A DNA stretch of 64,000 nt, taken from Flavobacterium oreochromis (GTDB taxonomy: Bacteria > Bacteroidota > Bacteroidia > Flavobacteriales > Flavobacteriaceae). The translations under genes and the position numbers were made by a program. Of the stretch, positions 1 through 8,361 are shown one piece after another. A model generated the notes under the pieces. That model ran no database searches. It was not told the origin of the DNA and worked only from the letters and a program-made list of their open reading frames with translations. The stretch spans positions 868,001 through 932,000 of the forward strand of contig NZ_CP067377.1 in the NCBI RefSeq assembly GCF_019565455.1. The letters run 5' to 3'. How positions within the stretch are numbered: the first letter of the stretch is position 1; each line of letters starts with the position of its first letter.

Positions 1-274
1 AAGCAAAACCTAATTTATTTACTAAGAAAACTTCCCAAAGACGATGTTTTCTAATAATCATCTTAGCGGTATATAATCCTTTATCTGTTAAAGTAACCCC
101 TTGATATTTTTGATAATCTACTAATTCTTTTTCAGCTAATTTTTTCAGCATATCAGTTACAGATGATGCTTTTGTTTCCATCATTAAAGCGATCGCATTC
201 GTATTAACTCCCTTATGTGAAGCACTATTTAAATGATAGATAACTTTAAGATAATTCTCTTCAGAATGAGTCAT
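1..274 (-). CDS. DtxR/MntR-family metal-dependent repressor, N-terminal part (runs off window)
   Basis: The reverse strand reads from an ATG at 274 to the window edge without a stop, giving about 91 residues that begin MTHSEENYLKVIYHLN. This is the usual opening of DtxR/MntR/IdeR regulators. A winged helix follows, with a recognition segment near residues 30-50 (METKASSVTDMLKKLAEK) and a wing ending VTLTDKGLYTAKMIIRKHRLWEVFL, where the conserved RKHRLWE motif begins the dimerisation and metal-binding domain. Family members repress metal uptake or efflux genes when loaded with Mn or Fe. The gene diverges from the TonB-dependent receptor that starts 95 bp away, so it may control that receptor; this is inference. 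The metal-ligand C-terminal half is outside the window, so the metal cannot be assigned. Confidence 0.85.
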   Translation of the reverse strand, partial: MTHSEENYLKVIYHLNSASHKGVNTNAIALMMETKASSVTDMLKKLAEKELVDYQKYQGVTLTDKGLYTAKMIIRKHRLWEVFLVNKLGFA

Positions 275-368
275 TTGTACTTATTTTACACAAATATAAC
301 TATAAGTTTTGTATTTAGATAATAAAATTTTTAGTTTTGACTAAAAATTATTTTAAAACAAACTTAAA

Positions 369-2626
369 ATGAAGTTTAAACATTTACTAATATTACTTTT
401 CCACTCCATAACAAGCCTTTCTCAAACTTACATAGAAGGCACTTTAACCACAGAAAACATTTTCTTATCCTTTACTAAAATCAGCATAAACGAAAAACAA
501 ATTATTGAAACAAATTCAGAAGGTTATTTCAAATCCCCTATACTAGAAAAAGGGAATTATAAAATAGAAATTACAAAAAAGAGTATAAAAAATTTAAAAC
601 AAACATTACAATTAGCGATAGCATACCTGTAAAATTAACCATTGATCTAATCCCTACACAAGAAAAACAGTACACATTAGATGAAGTTGCAATAACAGGC
701 ACTTTAAAACCCATTAATCGATTAGAAAGTGCAGTACCTGTAGAAGTATTTAAACCTTCTTTTTTTAAGAAAAACCCCGTTTCTAATATTTTTGAAGGGT
801 TACAAAACATTAATGGAATTCGTCCTCAACTTAACTGCAATATTTGCAACACAGGCGATATTCATATCAATGGACTAGAAGGTCCTTATACATTAGTACT
901 TATAGATGGAATGCCTATTGTAAGTGGACTTTCTACAGTATATGGCCTTTCCGGAATACCTAATTCATTAGTTAATCAAATAGAGATTATTAAAGGTCCT
1001 GCTTCCTCATTATATGGTAGCGAAGCTGTAGGAGGATTAATTAATATCATTACAAAAAATCCAAAAAATGTTCCAACACTATCAATCGATGGGTTCACAA
1101 CTAGTTGGGGTGAAGCTAATTTAGATCTTGGTTTTCGACTAAACTATAAAAACATTTCAATACTAACGGGAACCAATTATTTTAACTTTTCTAATCCTAT
1201 TGACAATAACAAAGATTTTTTCACAGATCTTACACTACAAGATCGAGTTTCGATTTTTCAAAAATGGAATTTTCAAAGAAAATCAAAAAAACATCTTTCT
1301 TTTGCAGGACGTTTTTTTTACGAAGATCGATGGGGTGGTGAAATGCAATGGAACAAATCTTTCAGAGGAACTAATAATATTTATGGGGAAAGCATTTATA
1401 CTAAACGATATGAAATTTTAGGAATATATGAATTTCCTGTAATTCAAAACATGAAAATAAACTTTTCATACACCCATCATAATCAAAATGCAGCTTATGG
1501 AACAAGATATTATTTAGCAAAACAAAATATTGGATTTACGCAATTTACTTGGAATAAAAATATTACAAAACATGATCTACTTTTAGGCCTTGCTGCACGC
1601 TATCAATTTTATGATGATAATACACCTGCCACCGTTATAGAAGAGAAAAATTGGATTTCAAGTACTTTTATACAAGATGAAATAAAATTTAGCGATCATC
1701 ATAATATACTATTAGGCATACGTTACGATTACAACAAAAACCATGGAAATATCTTTACCCCTCGTTTTGCTTACAAATGGAAACCCAACAACACTAGTGT
1801 AATACGACTAAATACGGGAACGGGATTTAGAGTGGTTAATCTATTCACAGAAGAACATTCTGCTTTAACTGGAGCCAGAAAAGTTATAATAGAAAACAAC
1901 TTAAAACCAGAACAGTCATATAATGTAAACATAAATACTCTTCGAAAATGGCATTTAAACAATGGTTGTTTTATCAGTTGGGAAAATTCGTTTTGGTACA
2001 CTTATTTCACTAACACGATTTTACCAGATTACGAAACAGATACACAATCTATTATTTACAAAAACATAGAAGGCTTTGCAGAATCAAAGGGGGTAAGCTC
2101 TAATCTTGATATAATTTTAGGAAATGGATTAAAAGTCAGTCTAGGAGCTACCTATATGGATGTATCAAAAACAGAAAATGGGATAAAAAAACAACAATTA
2201 TTAACTGAACGTTTATCAGGAACATGGTCAATATCTTACAATATCCCTAAATGGTACTTCACTATTGATTATACAGGAAATTTATATGGTCCAATGAAAT
2301 TACCATTACTCAACAATTTAGATCCAAGAAAACCATATTCACCCATATACAGCATTCAGAATATACAATTTACTATAAATAAATTAAAAAATATAGAAAT
2401 TTATTTAGGCCTCAAAAATCTTTTAAATTGGACTCCTAATAAAGGTAATCCTTTTATCATTGCTCGTTCAGATGATCCTTTTAATAAAAGTGTTGAATAT
2501 GATACAAATGGAAATCCAACAACAAACCCTAAAAATCCCTATGCACTTACTTTTGATCCTACTTACGTCTATGCTCCTAACCAAGGCATTAGAAGTTTTA
2601 TTGGAATTAGGTATTCTATAAATTAA
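369..2626 (+). pseudogene. TonB-dependent outer-membrane receptor, one apparent frameshift
   Basis: Two frames join into one TonB-dependent receptor of about 752 residues. The first (369-632) gives a signal peptide (MKFKHLLILLFHSITSLSQ) and the start of a carboxypeptidase-regulatory-like domain. The second, open from about 581 to 2626, gives the rest of that domain, a plug (TLDEVAITGTLKP, then VLIDGMPIVSGL and GPASSLYGSEAVGG) and a 22-strand-type barrel ending in an aromatic terminal strand (FIGIRYSIN). A large cysteine pair in the plug (NCNICNTGD) is typical of metal or cobalamin receptors. Supplying one A in the run at 575-580 restores ITKKEYKKFKTN and the full reading frame. The heptamer A AAA AAG at 575-581 would give the same product by -1 slippage. 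Substrate is unknown; the neighbouring metal repressor suggests a metal or metal chelate. Confidence 0.8.
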
Positions 2627-2660
2627 ATCATATTCTTTACTATTTTATTCAATAAAATAC

Positions 2661-2700
2661 AAAACCCCGTTTTAACAAAAGTAGTCTAAACGGGGTTACT
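2661..2700. terminator. Bidirectional terminator between convergent genes
   Basis: The stem aaccccgttt / aaacggggtt (2663-2672 with 2688-2697) is flanked by A and T runs. It lies between the ends of the receptor gene and the convergent dipeptidase gene, where it can serve both strands. Confidence 0.75.
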
Positions 2701-2774
2701 CTAAAAAAGTATCCTAAACACATTCAAACAAAGTTTAACACTTTTTATTAAGTGAAAGGACATATTTACAGAAA

Positions 2775-4163
2775 TTACTTATTCAATTCCGCAAAATATT
2801 TATAAAACAAAGGAATTGTTTCAATACCTTTTAAATAATTAAAGATCCCATAATGTTCATTAGGTGAATGAATAGCATCACTATCTAATCCAAATCCCAT
2901 CATAATTGTTTTTGACTTCAATTCTTTTTCAAACAAAGCCACAATAGGAATACTTCCTCCTGATCGAACAGGGATAGGCTCTACACCAAACGAATCACTA
3001 TATGCTTTAGCAGCTGCTTGATACCCTATACTATCTATAGGTGTTACATAACCTTGTCCTCCATGATGAGGTGTTACTTTTACTTTTACAGATTTTGGAG
3101 CAATACTTTCAAAATGATCTTGAAATAACTTGGTAATTTCTTCCCAATCTTGATTAGGTACTAAACGCATAGATATTTTTGCATATGCCTTACTTGCGAT
3201 AACCGTTTTGGCTCCTTCACCTATATAACCACCCCAAATACCGTTTACATCAAGTGTAGGACGAATAGAATTTCTTTCATTAGTTGTATAACCTGTTTCG
3301 CCATACTCTTCTTCAATATCTAATGCTTTATTGTAAGCAGCTTGACTAAAAGGACGTTTCGCCATTTGAGCTCTTTCTTCACTAGAAAGTTCCTCAACTT
3401 TAGCATAAAAACCAGGTATTGTAATATGATTATTTTCATCATGTAAAGACGCTATCATTTTAGTCAAAATATTAATAGGATTAGCAACAGCCCCTCCATA
3501 TAATCCTGAATGCAAATCTCTATTAGGCCCTGTAACTTCTACTTCTACATAGCTCAAACCTCTTAATCCAGTAGTGATAGATGGTTGCTCATTAGAAATC
3601 ATACCCGTATCTGAAATTAAAATAACATCATTAGCTAATTTATTTTGGTTTCTCTCTACAAACCAACTTAAACTTTTAGAGCCTACTTCCTCTTCTCCTT
3701 CTATCATAAATTTCACATTGCATGGCAAACAATTATTTTGAATCATATATTCAAAAGCTTTAACATGCATATACATTTGCCCTTTATCATCACAAGCACC
3801 ACGAGCAAAAATAGCACCTTCAGGATGTAAATCTGTTTTTTTTATAACAGGCTCAAATGGAGGTGAGTCCCATAATTCAACTGGATCAGCAGGTTGCACA
3901 TCATAATGTCCGTACACTAAAACAGTTGGCAAATCTTTATTTATGATTTTTTCACCATATACTATTGGATAACCAGGCGTTTCACAAAGTTCAACAAAAT
4001 CGCACCCCGCATTTTCTAAACCTACCTTTACAGCATTAGCAGTATCAATCACATCTTGTGCATATGCACTATCAGCACTTACTGAAGGAATTTTTAACAA
4101 GTCTATTAGTTCGTTAATAAAACGTTCCTTATTATTCTGAACGTATTCTTTAATATTTTCCAT
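2775..4163 (-). CDS. M20-family metallo-dipeptidase (CNDP-like)
   Basis: The 462-residue product is full length for cytosolic M20 dipeptidases. It has the metal-binding HYDVQP motif (YGHYDVQPADP, near residue 86), the RGACDDKGQ segment carrying the bridging Asp, the catalytic EGEEEVGS motif, and GGSIPIVALFEKEL with a late SPNEHYG histidine segment. The family uses two zinc ions to hydrolyse dipeptides such as carnosine-like or Cys-Gly substrates. There is no signal peptide, so it acts in the cytoplasm. It is a stand-alone gene, convergent with the receptor. The start was chosen because MENIKEYVQNNKERFINEL aligns with the family's N-terminal helix. The frame is intact. Confidence 0.9.
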   Translation of the reverse strand: MENIKEYVQNNKERFINELIDLLKIPSVSADSAYAQDVIDTANAVKVGLENAGCDFVELCETPGYPIVYGEKIINKDLPTVLVYGHYDVQPADPVELWDSPPFEPVIKKTDLHPEGAIFARGACDDKGQMYMHVKAFEYMIQNNCLPCNVKFMIEGEEEVGSKSLSWFVERNQNKLANDVILISDTGMISNEQPSITTGLRGLSYVEVEVTGPNRDLHSGLYGGAVANPINILTKMIASLHDENNHITIPGFYAKVEELSSEERAQMAKRPFSQAAYNKALDIEEEYGETGYTTNERNSIRPTLDVNGIWGGYIGEGAKTVIASKAYAKISMRLVPNQDWEEITKLFQDHFESIAPKSVKVKVTPHHGGQGYVTPIDSIGYQAAAKAYSDSFGVEPIPVRSGGSIPIVALFEKELKSKTIMMGFGLDSDAIHSPNEHYGIFNYLKGIETIPLFYKYFAELNK

Positions 4164-4273
4164 GTTTAGTTCGTAAAGTAAAATTCAAATATACGAATTG
4201 CATCATCAAATAGTCAAAAGCTAATTTTAAAATTTAGCCAATTTCTTTTTTAAGAAAAAAAACAAAAAAATAT

Positions 4274-4302
4274 TTGTCAATTAAAAAATATGCGTATATT
4301 TG
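4274..4302 (+). promoter_or_regulatory. Bacteroidota-type promoter of tRNA-Leu
   Basis: TTG at 4274-4276 is followed after 18 bp by TATATTTG at 4295-4302. This matches the Flavobacterium -33/-7 pattern and lies 48 bp upstream of the tRNA. Confidence 0.65.
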
Positions 4303-4349
4303 CACCCACAAACAAGAATATAAGTCACTAACTAAGTTGACAAATATTT

Positions 4350-4431
4350 GCGGGTGTGGCGAAATTGGTAGACGTGCCAGACTTAGGATCTGGTGTCGCA
4401 AGACGTGTAGGTTCGAGTCCTATCACCCGCA
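4350..4431 (+). tRNA. tRNA-Leu, anticodon UAG
   Basis: Acceptor arms gcgggtg and cacccgc pair. The anticodon stem ccaga/tctgg encloses the loop cttagga, giving anticodon TAG (Leu). The long variable arm and the T-loop gttcgagtcc are typical of class II tRNA-Leu. The discriminator is A, and CCA is not encoded. Its 3' end is the integration site of the element that follows. Confidence 0.95.
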
Positions 4432-4434
4432 CAA
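4418..4434 (+). repeat. attL of the tRNA-Leu element
   Basis: The 17-bp sequence tcctatcacccgcacaa lies in the 3' end of the tRNA gene. An identical copy is found at 13062-13078. Confidence 0.85.
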
Positions 4435-4435
4435 C

Positions 4436-4480
4436 AAAAAGACTTAAATAGCTGTTAAATCAAGCGTTTAGGTCTTTTTT
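4436..4480 (+). terminator. Probable terminator after tRNA-Leu (element-supplied)
   Basis: aaaagacttaaa pairs with tttaggtctttt, allowing a G-U pair, and a T run follows. It lies just inside the element, so it would replace the tRNA terminator that insertion moved away. Confidence 0.5.
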
Positions 4481-4722
4481 ATTTTATATTTACCCCTAAT
4501 TTTACCCCTTTTTCTTGTAGTTAGTCTATTTTAATCTTGTTAAATCTATCTTATAGGGGGTATGTACAGAATACTATTTTATAGCCCCCAATTTGGAGCT
4601 GAAGGGTTTTGATGTTACCGTGTATAAAAATTTCTGTTAGTAGTTTAAGCTAATATTGTTCTTTTCTTTTAGACCTATATTATAATTGTTATAAACACTA
4701 AACGAGGGTGGAGGTTGATTGT

Positions 4723-4944
4723 TTAGGGTAAAATGTTTTTTATGTCCGTTTTTAAAGCGTGACAGATTTTTAATAAACTTCCTATTGTTGTGTTTATTTC
4801 ACCTCGTTCTATTCTGCCGATTTGAGTTCTGGGGATATTGGCATCAAATGAAAGTATTTCTTGAGATATATTTAATTCTTTGCGTCGTATTATAATACGT
4901 TCACCTAGCTTTTTTAAATACTCTATTTGTTCTGTCTCTTTCAC
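4723..4944 (-). CDS. XRE-family transcriptional regulator (single HTH)
   Basis: The 73-residue protein consists almost wholly of one HTH_3 domain: LGERIIIRRKELNISQEIL, then IPRTQIGRIERGEIN and LLKICHALKTDIKNILP. It is likely a repressor controlling the rightward cargo genes, from which it diverges by about 150 bp. It has no peptidase or ligand-binding domain. Such small XRE proteins are common at the edges of Bacteroidota integrative elements. Target genes are inferred only from position. Confidence 0.8.
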   Translation of the reverse strand: MKETEQIEYLKKLGERIIIRRKELNISQEILSFDANIPRTQIGRIERGEINTTIGSLLKICHALKTDIKNILP

Positions 4945-5100
4945 AGTTTAAAAATGCTGAATAGAGAAATAAAAATCAGTCACATAAATGTGACAATTAA
5001 TAAAATATTTGTATAATTGTATCATTATTTTTCTCAATGAGGAAAACCGTAATAAATGCTCAAATATTTAGTGTAAACTTGAAAACTTAAACTTTTATTT

Positions 5101-5496
5101 ATGAAAAAACTAGCTCAATTTTTTTTCCTGTTCTTTTTCTGTTGTTTTTTTAAACAGGCAGGCTATTCGCAATTTGGATACGGAAAGCCAATGGATTATG
5201 GAAAACCATCTGATTTTATGACTGATGCAATAAGAAGCTCTGAAGCTCAATCAGAATTGCAAAGAAGATATGATAATAATTACAGTAAAATATCTAATGC
5301 TATAAACAATATCAGATTTAAAATTAATCAACTTCAATATGATTATGAAAAAAAAGAAAGAATAAGAGGGAGATTTGATAAATATGTTAGTTCTGTGAAT
5401 ATAAACGGTAATACTTTATTGTCAAACTCACAAACTAACTATGTTATCAATGATTTGTATGATGCTATAAACTCCATATTAAGAGAAGAAAATTAA
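5101..5496 (+). CDS. Uncharacterised exported protein
   Basis: The 131-residue product begins with a clear Sec signal peptide (MKKLAQFFFLFFFCCFFKQ, cleavage probably near AGYSQ). The mature part is short and charged, with a predicted helical segment rich in Arg, Asn and Gln (SELQRRYDNNYSKISNAINN). I recognise no domain. It is the first of six rightward genes for exported proteins in the element, 25 bp before the next, so they may form one transcript. Gly/Tyr-rich GYGKPMDYGKP near the mature N-terminus is low-complexity. Confidence 0.6.
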   Translation: MKKLAQFFFLFFFCCFFKQAGYSQFGYGKPMDYGKPSDFMTDAIRSSEAQSELQRRYDNNYSKISNAINNIRFKINQLQYDYEKKERIRGRFDKYVSSVNINGNTLLSNSQTNYVINDLYDAINSILREEN

Positions 5497-5521
5497 GACT
5501 GTTTAACTAATACTATTTGTA

Positions 5522-5887
5522 ATGAAAAGAATGATTTTATTTTTTGGGATATTTTTTTGTCTTAATACATATTCACAGAGTCAGGAGTTTACTACTACAG
5601 ATTTAATAAGAACACTTGATGTAATTAACTTTAAAGGTGTTAAAGTATTGAAAGGGCTAACTCGACCAGAACACATACTTCTGCTTAAAGATGTTTTAAA
5701 CAATCCTGATACTCTATATCAATTAAACGTAAATGCTTGGTTTATATGCGACCATAAAAAGATTGATAATCTTGAGGTGTATAATTATTATTACAACAAA
5801 AAAATAAATAGAGCTACCTATAATCAATATTGCAAAGAAATTAACGCTTTAATGATGTTAGATGGAACTGTTCAACAACCAAAATAG
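5522..5887 (+). CDS. Uncharacterised exported protein
   Basis: The 121-residue product has a signal peptide (MKRMILFFGIFFCLNTYSQS) followed by about 100 residues without a family I recognise. The segment VKVLKGLTRPEHILLLKDVL is amphipathic, and an aromatic C-terminal stretch (YNYYYNKKINRATYNQYC) follows. It sits between two exported-protein genes on the same strand. Its stop is 8 bp before the protease start, which suggests co-transcription. Function cannot be assigned. Confidence 0.55.
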   Translation: MKRMILFFGIFFCLNTYSQSQEFTTTDLIRTLDVINFKGVKVLKGLTRPEHILLLKDVLNNPDTLYQLNVNAWFICDHKKIDNLEVYNYYYNKKINRATYNQYCKEINALMMLDGTVQQPK

Positions 5888-5894
5888 TTGTGCA

Positions 5895-6972
5895 ATGATT
5901 AAAAGAATTTTAATATTGCTTAGTCTGAGTTTATTTTTTATTTCTTGTAATAAGAAAATTGAACCTGATTCTCCAGAGAAAAACTTCGAAAAATATAAGA
6001 ACAGTGTGGTTCTTATTGCTAGCCAATTTTATTATGAGATAGATACAGATAAGTTAGGAATTGTATATTATTCACCAAGTTCAAAGGATAAAATATATTT
6101 CACAAAAGAAGAAATTTTAAATAATTTATCTTTTTCTACTGGTACTGGATTTGTAGTGTCAAAAAACGGTGAAATTATAACCAACAATCACGTTGTAAAT
6201 AATAAGGATGAAGAGTATAAAGTTGAACTTAACAGGGTTTCATATGTCCTAAAGAGTTCTTTAGCTGAACAAGTTAATCTGTATAACGATTCTATATCTA
6301 AAATTAAAAGTTACTATATTGAAAATTCAAGTAATCTTTATGAAACTGATAAACAAACCATTGTTGAAGAATTTGATAGGCTAAACAGCAAAAAAAAATG
6401 ATTTGGTTTCTTTGCATAATAAATTAAGTGATTTTGATGTTCAAAGTACAACATCAAGGTTAGTAATTGTAAGTTTAGGAATTGCATATAATGATACACA
6501 CATAACAGAACTTGATGATTTACAAGAATGTGTTGTTGTAAAAACTTCTGAAAACCCTGATATTGATTTGGCTTTAATTCAAACTAAAAGCAAGAAATTT
6601 GATAAACAACTAAATAGTATCTTTAATTTTAAGGATAATAATCCAAATATAGGTGATGAAGTTAAAGAAAGGGATATAAAAAAACCTATTAAAATAAATG
6701 AAGATGTTTTTATGATTGGATTTAATAGGGGCTTTAATCTTGCTAATACAAAACAAGGAATTAAAGCACAATTTACAAGTGGTAAAATAAGTCAAGAATC
6801 TGATGGGGTTAGAATATTGTACACAATCCCAACTTTAGAGGGTTCAAGTGGCAGTCCTATAATTGATAAGTGGGGTAATTTAGTAGCTGTAAATTTTGCA
6901 AAAATATCAAATACACAAGGTTTTAGTTTTGGAGTTCCAGTTTATGAATTAAAAAAATTTTATGAAGAATAA
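5895..6972 (+). pseudogene. Trypsin-like (HtrA/S1C-type) serine protease lipoprotein, frameshifted
   Basis: Two adjacent frames form one protease of about 358 residues. The start at 5895 gives a lipoprotein signal ending FFISC, so the protein should be membrane-anchored; an upstream start at 5862 lacks this. The first frame holds the catalytic His (TGTGFVVSKNGEIITNNHVV). The second holds the Asp (NPDIDLALIQTKS) and the Ser (LEGSSGSPIIDKWGNLVAV). The break is at the A9 run 6390-6398: removing one A joins LNSKKNDLVSLHNK in frame. No PDZ domain follows. All three triad residues are present, so the gene could be functional if the homopolymer length is a sequencing error. It is probably a periplasmic or surface protease carried as cargo. 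Confidence 0.7.
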
Positions 6973-6983
6973 CCCTTTAAAAT

Positions 6984-7382
6984 ATGACAGCTCAATATTA
7001 TAAATTTTTAACAGTTGTAATTCTTTTTACATTTTATAGTGTTAATGCTCAAACAAAAACGGATTCTAAAAAATTCTTTAGTAAATCAGAGGGTTTAACC
7101 TGTGAAAATGGTAAAGTAGATGCTGTAACGGATTTTAACAAAGGTATTTATTACTATATTGTTAGGGGTTATATAACACCAAAGGATGAAAAATTAACCT
7201 TGTTTACAGATGACTATTTAACTACTAAATACGGGATTAGAACCGTTTATACAGGCTGTATAGTAAGAGAATTTACCACTTGTTACGCAGAAAAAATGAA
7301 AATATTACTTCAAGAAAAATTTGGTGCTGATATTATTGAAAAAGCTACTAAAGAAGCTGAAAAGGCGTATCGTATTAAATAA
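6984..7382 (+). CDS. Uncharacterised exported protein
   Basis: The 132-residue product has a signal peptide (MTAQYYKFLTVVILFTFY, cleavage near SVNAQ). It begins 12 bp after the protease gene. The mature protein has three cysteines (LTCENGK, YTGCIVREFTTCYAE), which could form a disulfide in the periplasm, and a Lys/Glu-rich C-terminal helix (FGADIIEKATKEAEKAYR). I do not recognise the family. Tight spacing suggests that it is expressed with the protease and may be its partner or substrate, which is inference. Confidence 0.55.
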   Translation: MTAQYYKFLTVVILFTFYSVNAQTKTDSKKFFSKSEGLTCENGKVDAVTDFNKGIYYYIVRGYITPKDEKLTLFTDDYLTTKYGIRTVYTGCIVREFTTCYAEKMKILLQEKFGADIIEKATKEAEKAYRIK

Positions 7383-7473
7383 AAAAACTTAATAAAAATA
7401 AACAAACGTGTTTCACATATTTTGAGAAACAGAGGGTTTAAAATTGTAATTTTATTTAAAAACTAAAGTAATT

Positions 7474-7872
7474 ATGAGAAAAAAAATTTCGATTATATTT
7501 ATTCCTGTGTTTTTGTTTTTTATCTTGATTGTTTCGTGTAGTAAAGACAATAATCAAGAACCTCTAACTAATGGAAGTACAATGACTGCTATTGAAGGTG
7601 TTTGGAGATTACAAAATTTATCAGGCGGTTCAAAATTAATTTTTAATGGTTCTAATTTTACAATAGAATCAGGAACAGTTGTGATGAAAGGGAATTTTAC
7701 ACTTGATGGCAAACAAATAAAAGGAGTTGCTACAAGTCGTTCAGGTGCTGGTAGTGACTGGTTGAAACCAAATGATTTTGTCGCTGATTATGTGATTTCA
7801 GGAAATAAAGTAACTTTTAGTAATTATAGCGGAAACTGGATTTTGTTTTCGTCTTGGTATCAAAAACAGTAA
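7474..7872 (+). CDS. Lipoprotein with lipocalin-like fold signature
   Basis: The 132-residue product has a lipoprotein signal with lipobox LIVSC followed by SKDNN. The mature part has the pattern of short beta strands seen in Bacteroidota lipocalin-like proteins: IEGVWRLQNLSGGSKLIFNG, then a strand series ending VTFSNYSGNWILF. The next gene is 12 bp downstream and encodes a similar small lipoprotein with a related GTW motif, so the two probably arose by duplication and are co-expressed. The ligand is unknown. Confidence 0.55.
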   Translation: MRKKISIIFIPVFLFFILIVSCSKDNNQEPLTNGSTMTAIEGVWRLQNLSGGSKLIFNGSNFTIESGTVVMKGNFTLDGKQIKGVATSRSGAGSDWLKPNDFVADYVISGNKVTFSNYSGNWILFSSWYQKQ

Positions 7873-7884
7873 AATCTTAAACAA

Positions 7885-8319
7885 ATGAAAAAAATTATTC
7901 TTTTTGGTGTTATTGGTCTGATGTTGTCTTGTTCAAAAGATACGGGAGGAGTTCAGGCAACAGATAACAGTTTAGTGAAAAATAAAATTACCCCACCTAC
8001 TTGGATACAAGGTACCTGGATGTTTGATACAGGAACGAGTGGAATGCCAAATAATGGACTTGGATTTCAGTTTACTACTGATGATTTTCTAAGTCTTAAT
8101 GTAGGTACAAGTTATTCCTTTAAAAATGCTATAAGTTTATATGGTACTTCTGGGGTTGAATGTAAGGTTGAGCAAGAAATTTCAGACGTACGATATAAAT
8201 TGAGTATAATTGTACCACCTACCACTTCATCCTATGAGTTTGCTAAAATTTCAGCAACAAAAATAGAATTTATCAATTCGTCAAGCGGATCGATACACGC
8301 CTATTATGTTAAAAAATAG
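7885..8319 (+). CDS. Small lipoprotein, lipocalin-like
   Basis: The 144-residue product has a lipoprotein signal (MKKIILFGVIGLMLSC, Cys at 16) and a mature beta-rich region that starts PPTWIQGTWMFDTGTSG. It resembles its upstream neighbour in size, signal and the WI/GTW opening, but not closely along its length. A strong terminator follows 8 bp later, ending the rightward cargo transcript. No enzyme motif is visible. Confidence 0.55.
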   Translation: MKKIILFGVIGLMLSCSKDTGGVQATDNSLVKNKITPPTWIQGTWMFDTGTSGMPNNGLGFQFTTDDFLSLNVGTSYSFKNAISLYGTSGVECKVEQEISDVRYKLSIIVPPTTSSYEFAKISATKIEFINSSSGSIHAYYVKK

Positions 8320-8325
8320 TAAAAA

Positions 8326-8356
8326 GAACCCTCTTGTTTAGTAAAGAGGGTTTTTA
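8326..8356 (+). terminator. Rho-independent terminator of the cargo operon
   Basis: aaccctctt and aaagagggtt pair across a short loop and are followed by a T run. The site lies between two convergent genes. Confidence 0.75.
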
Positions 8357-8361
8357 ATTAT

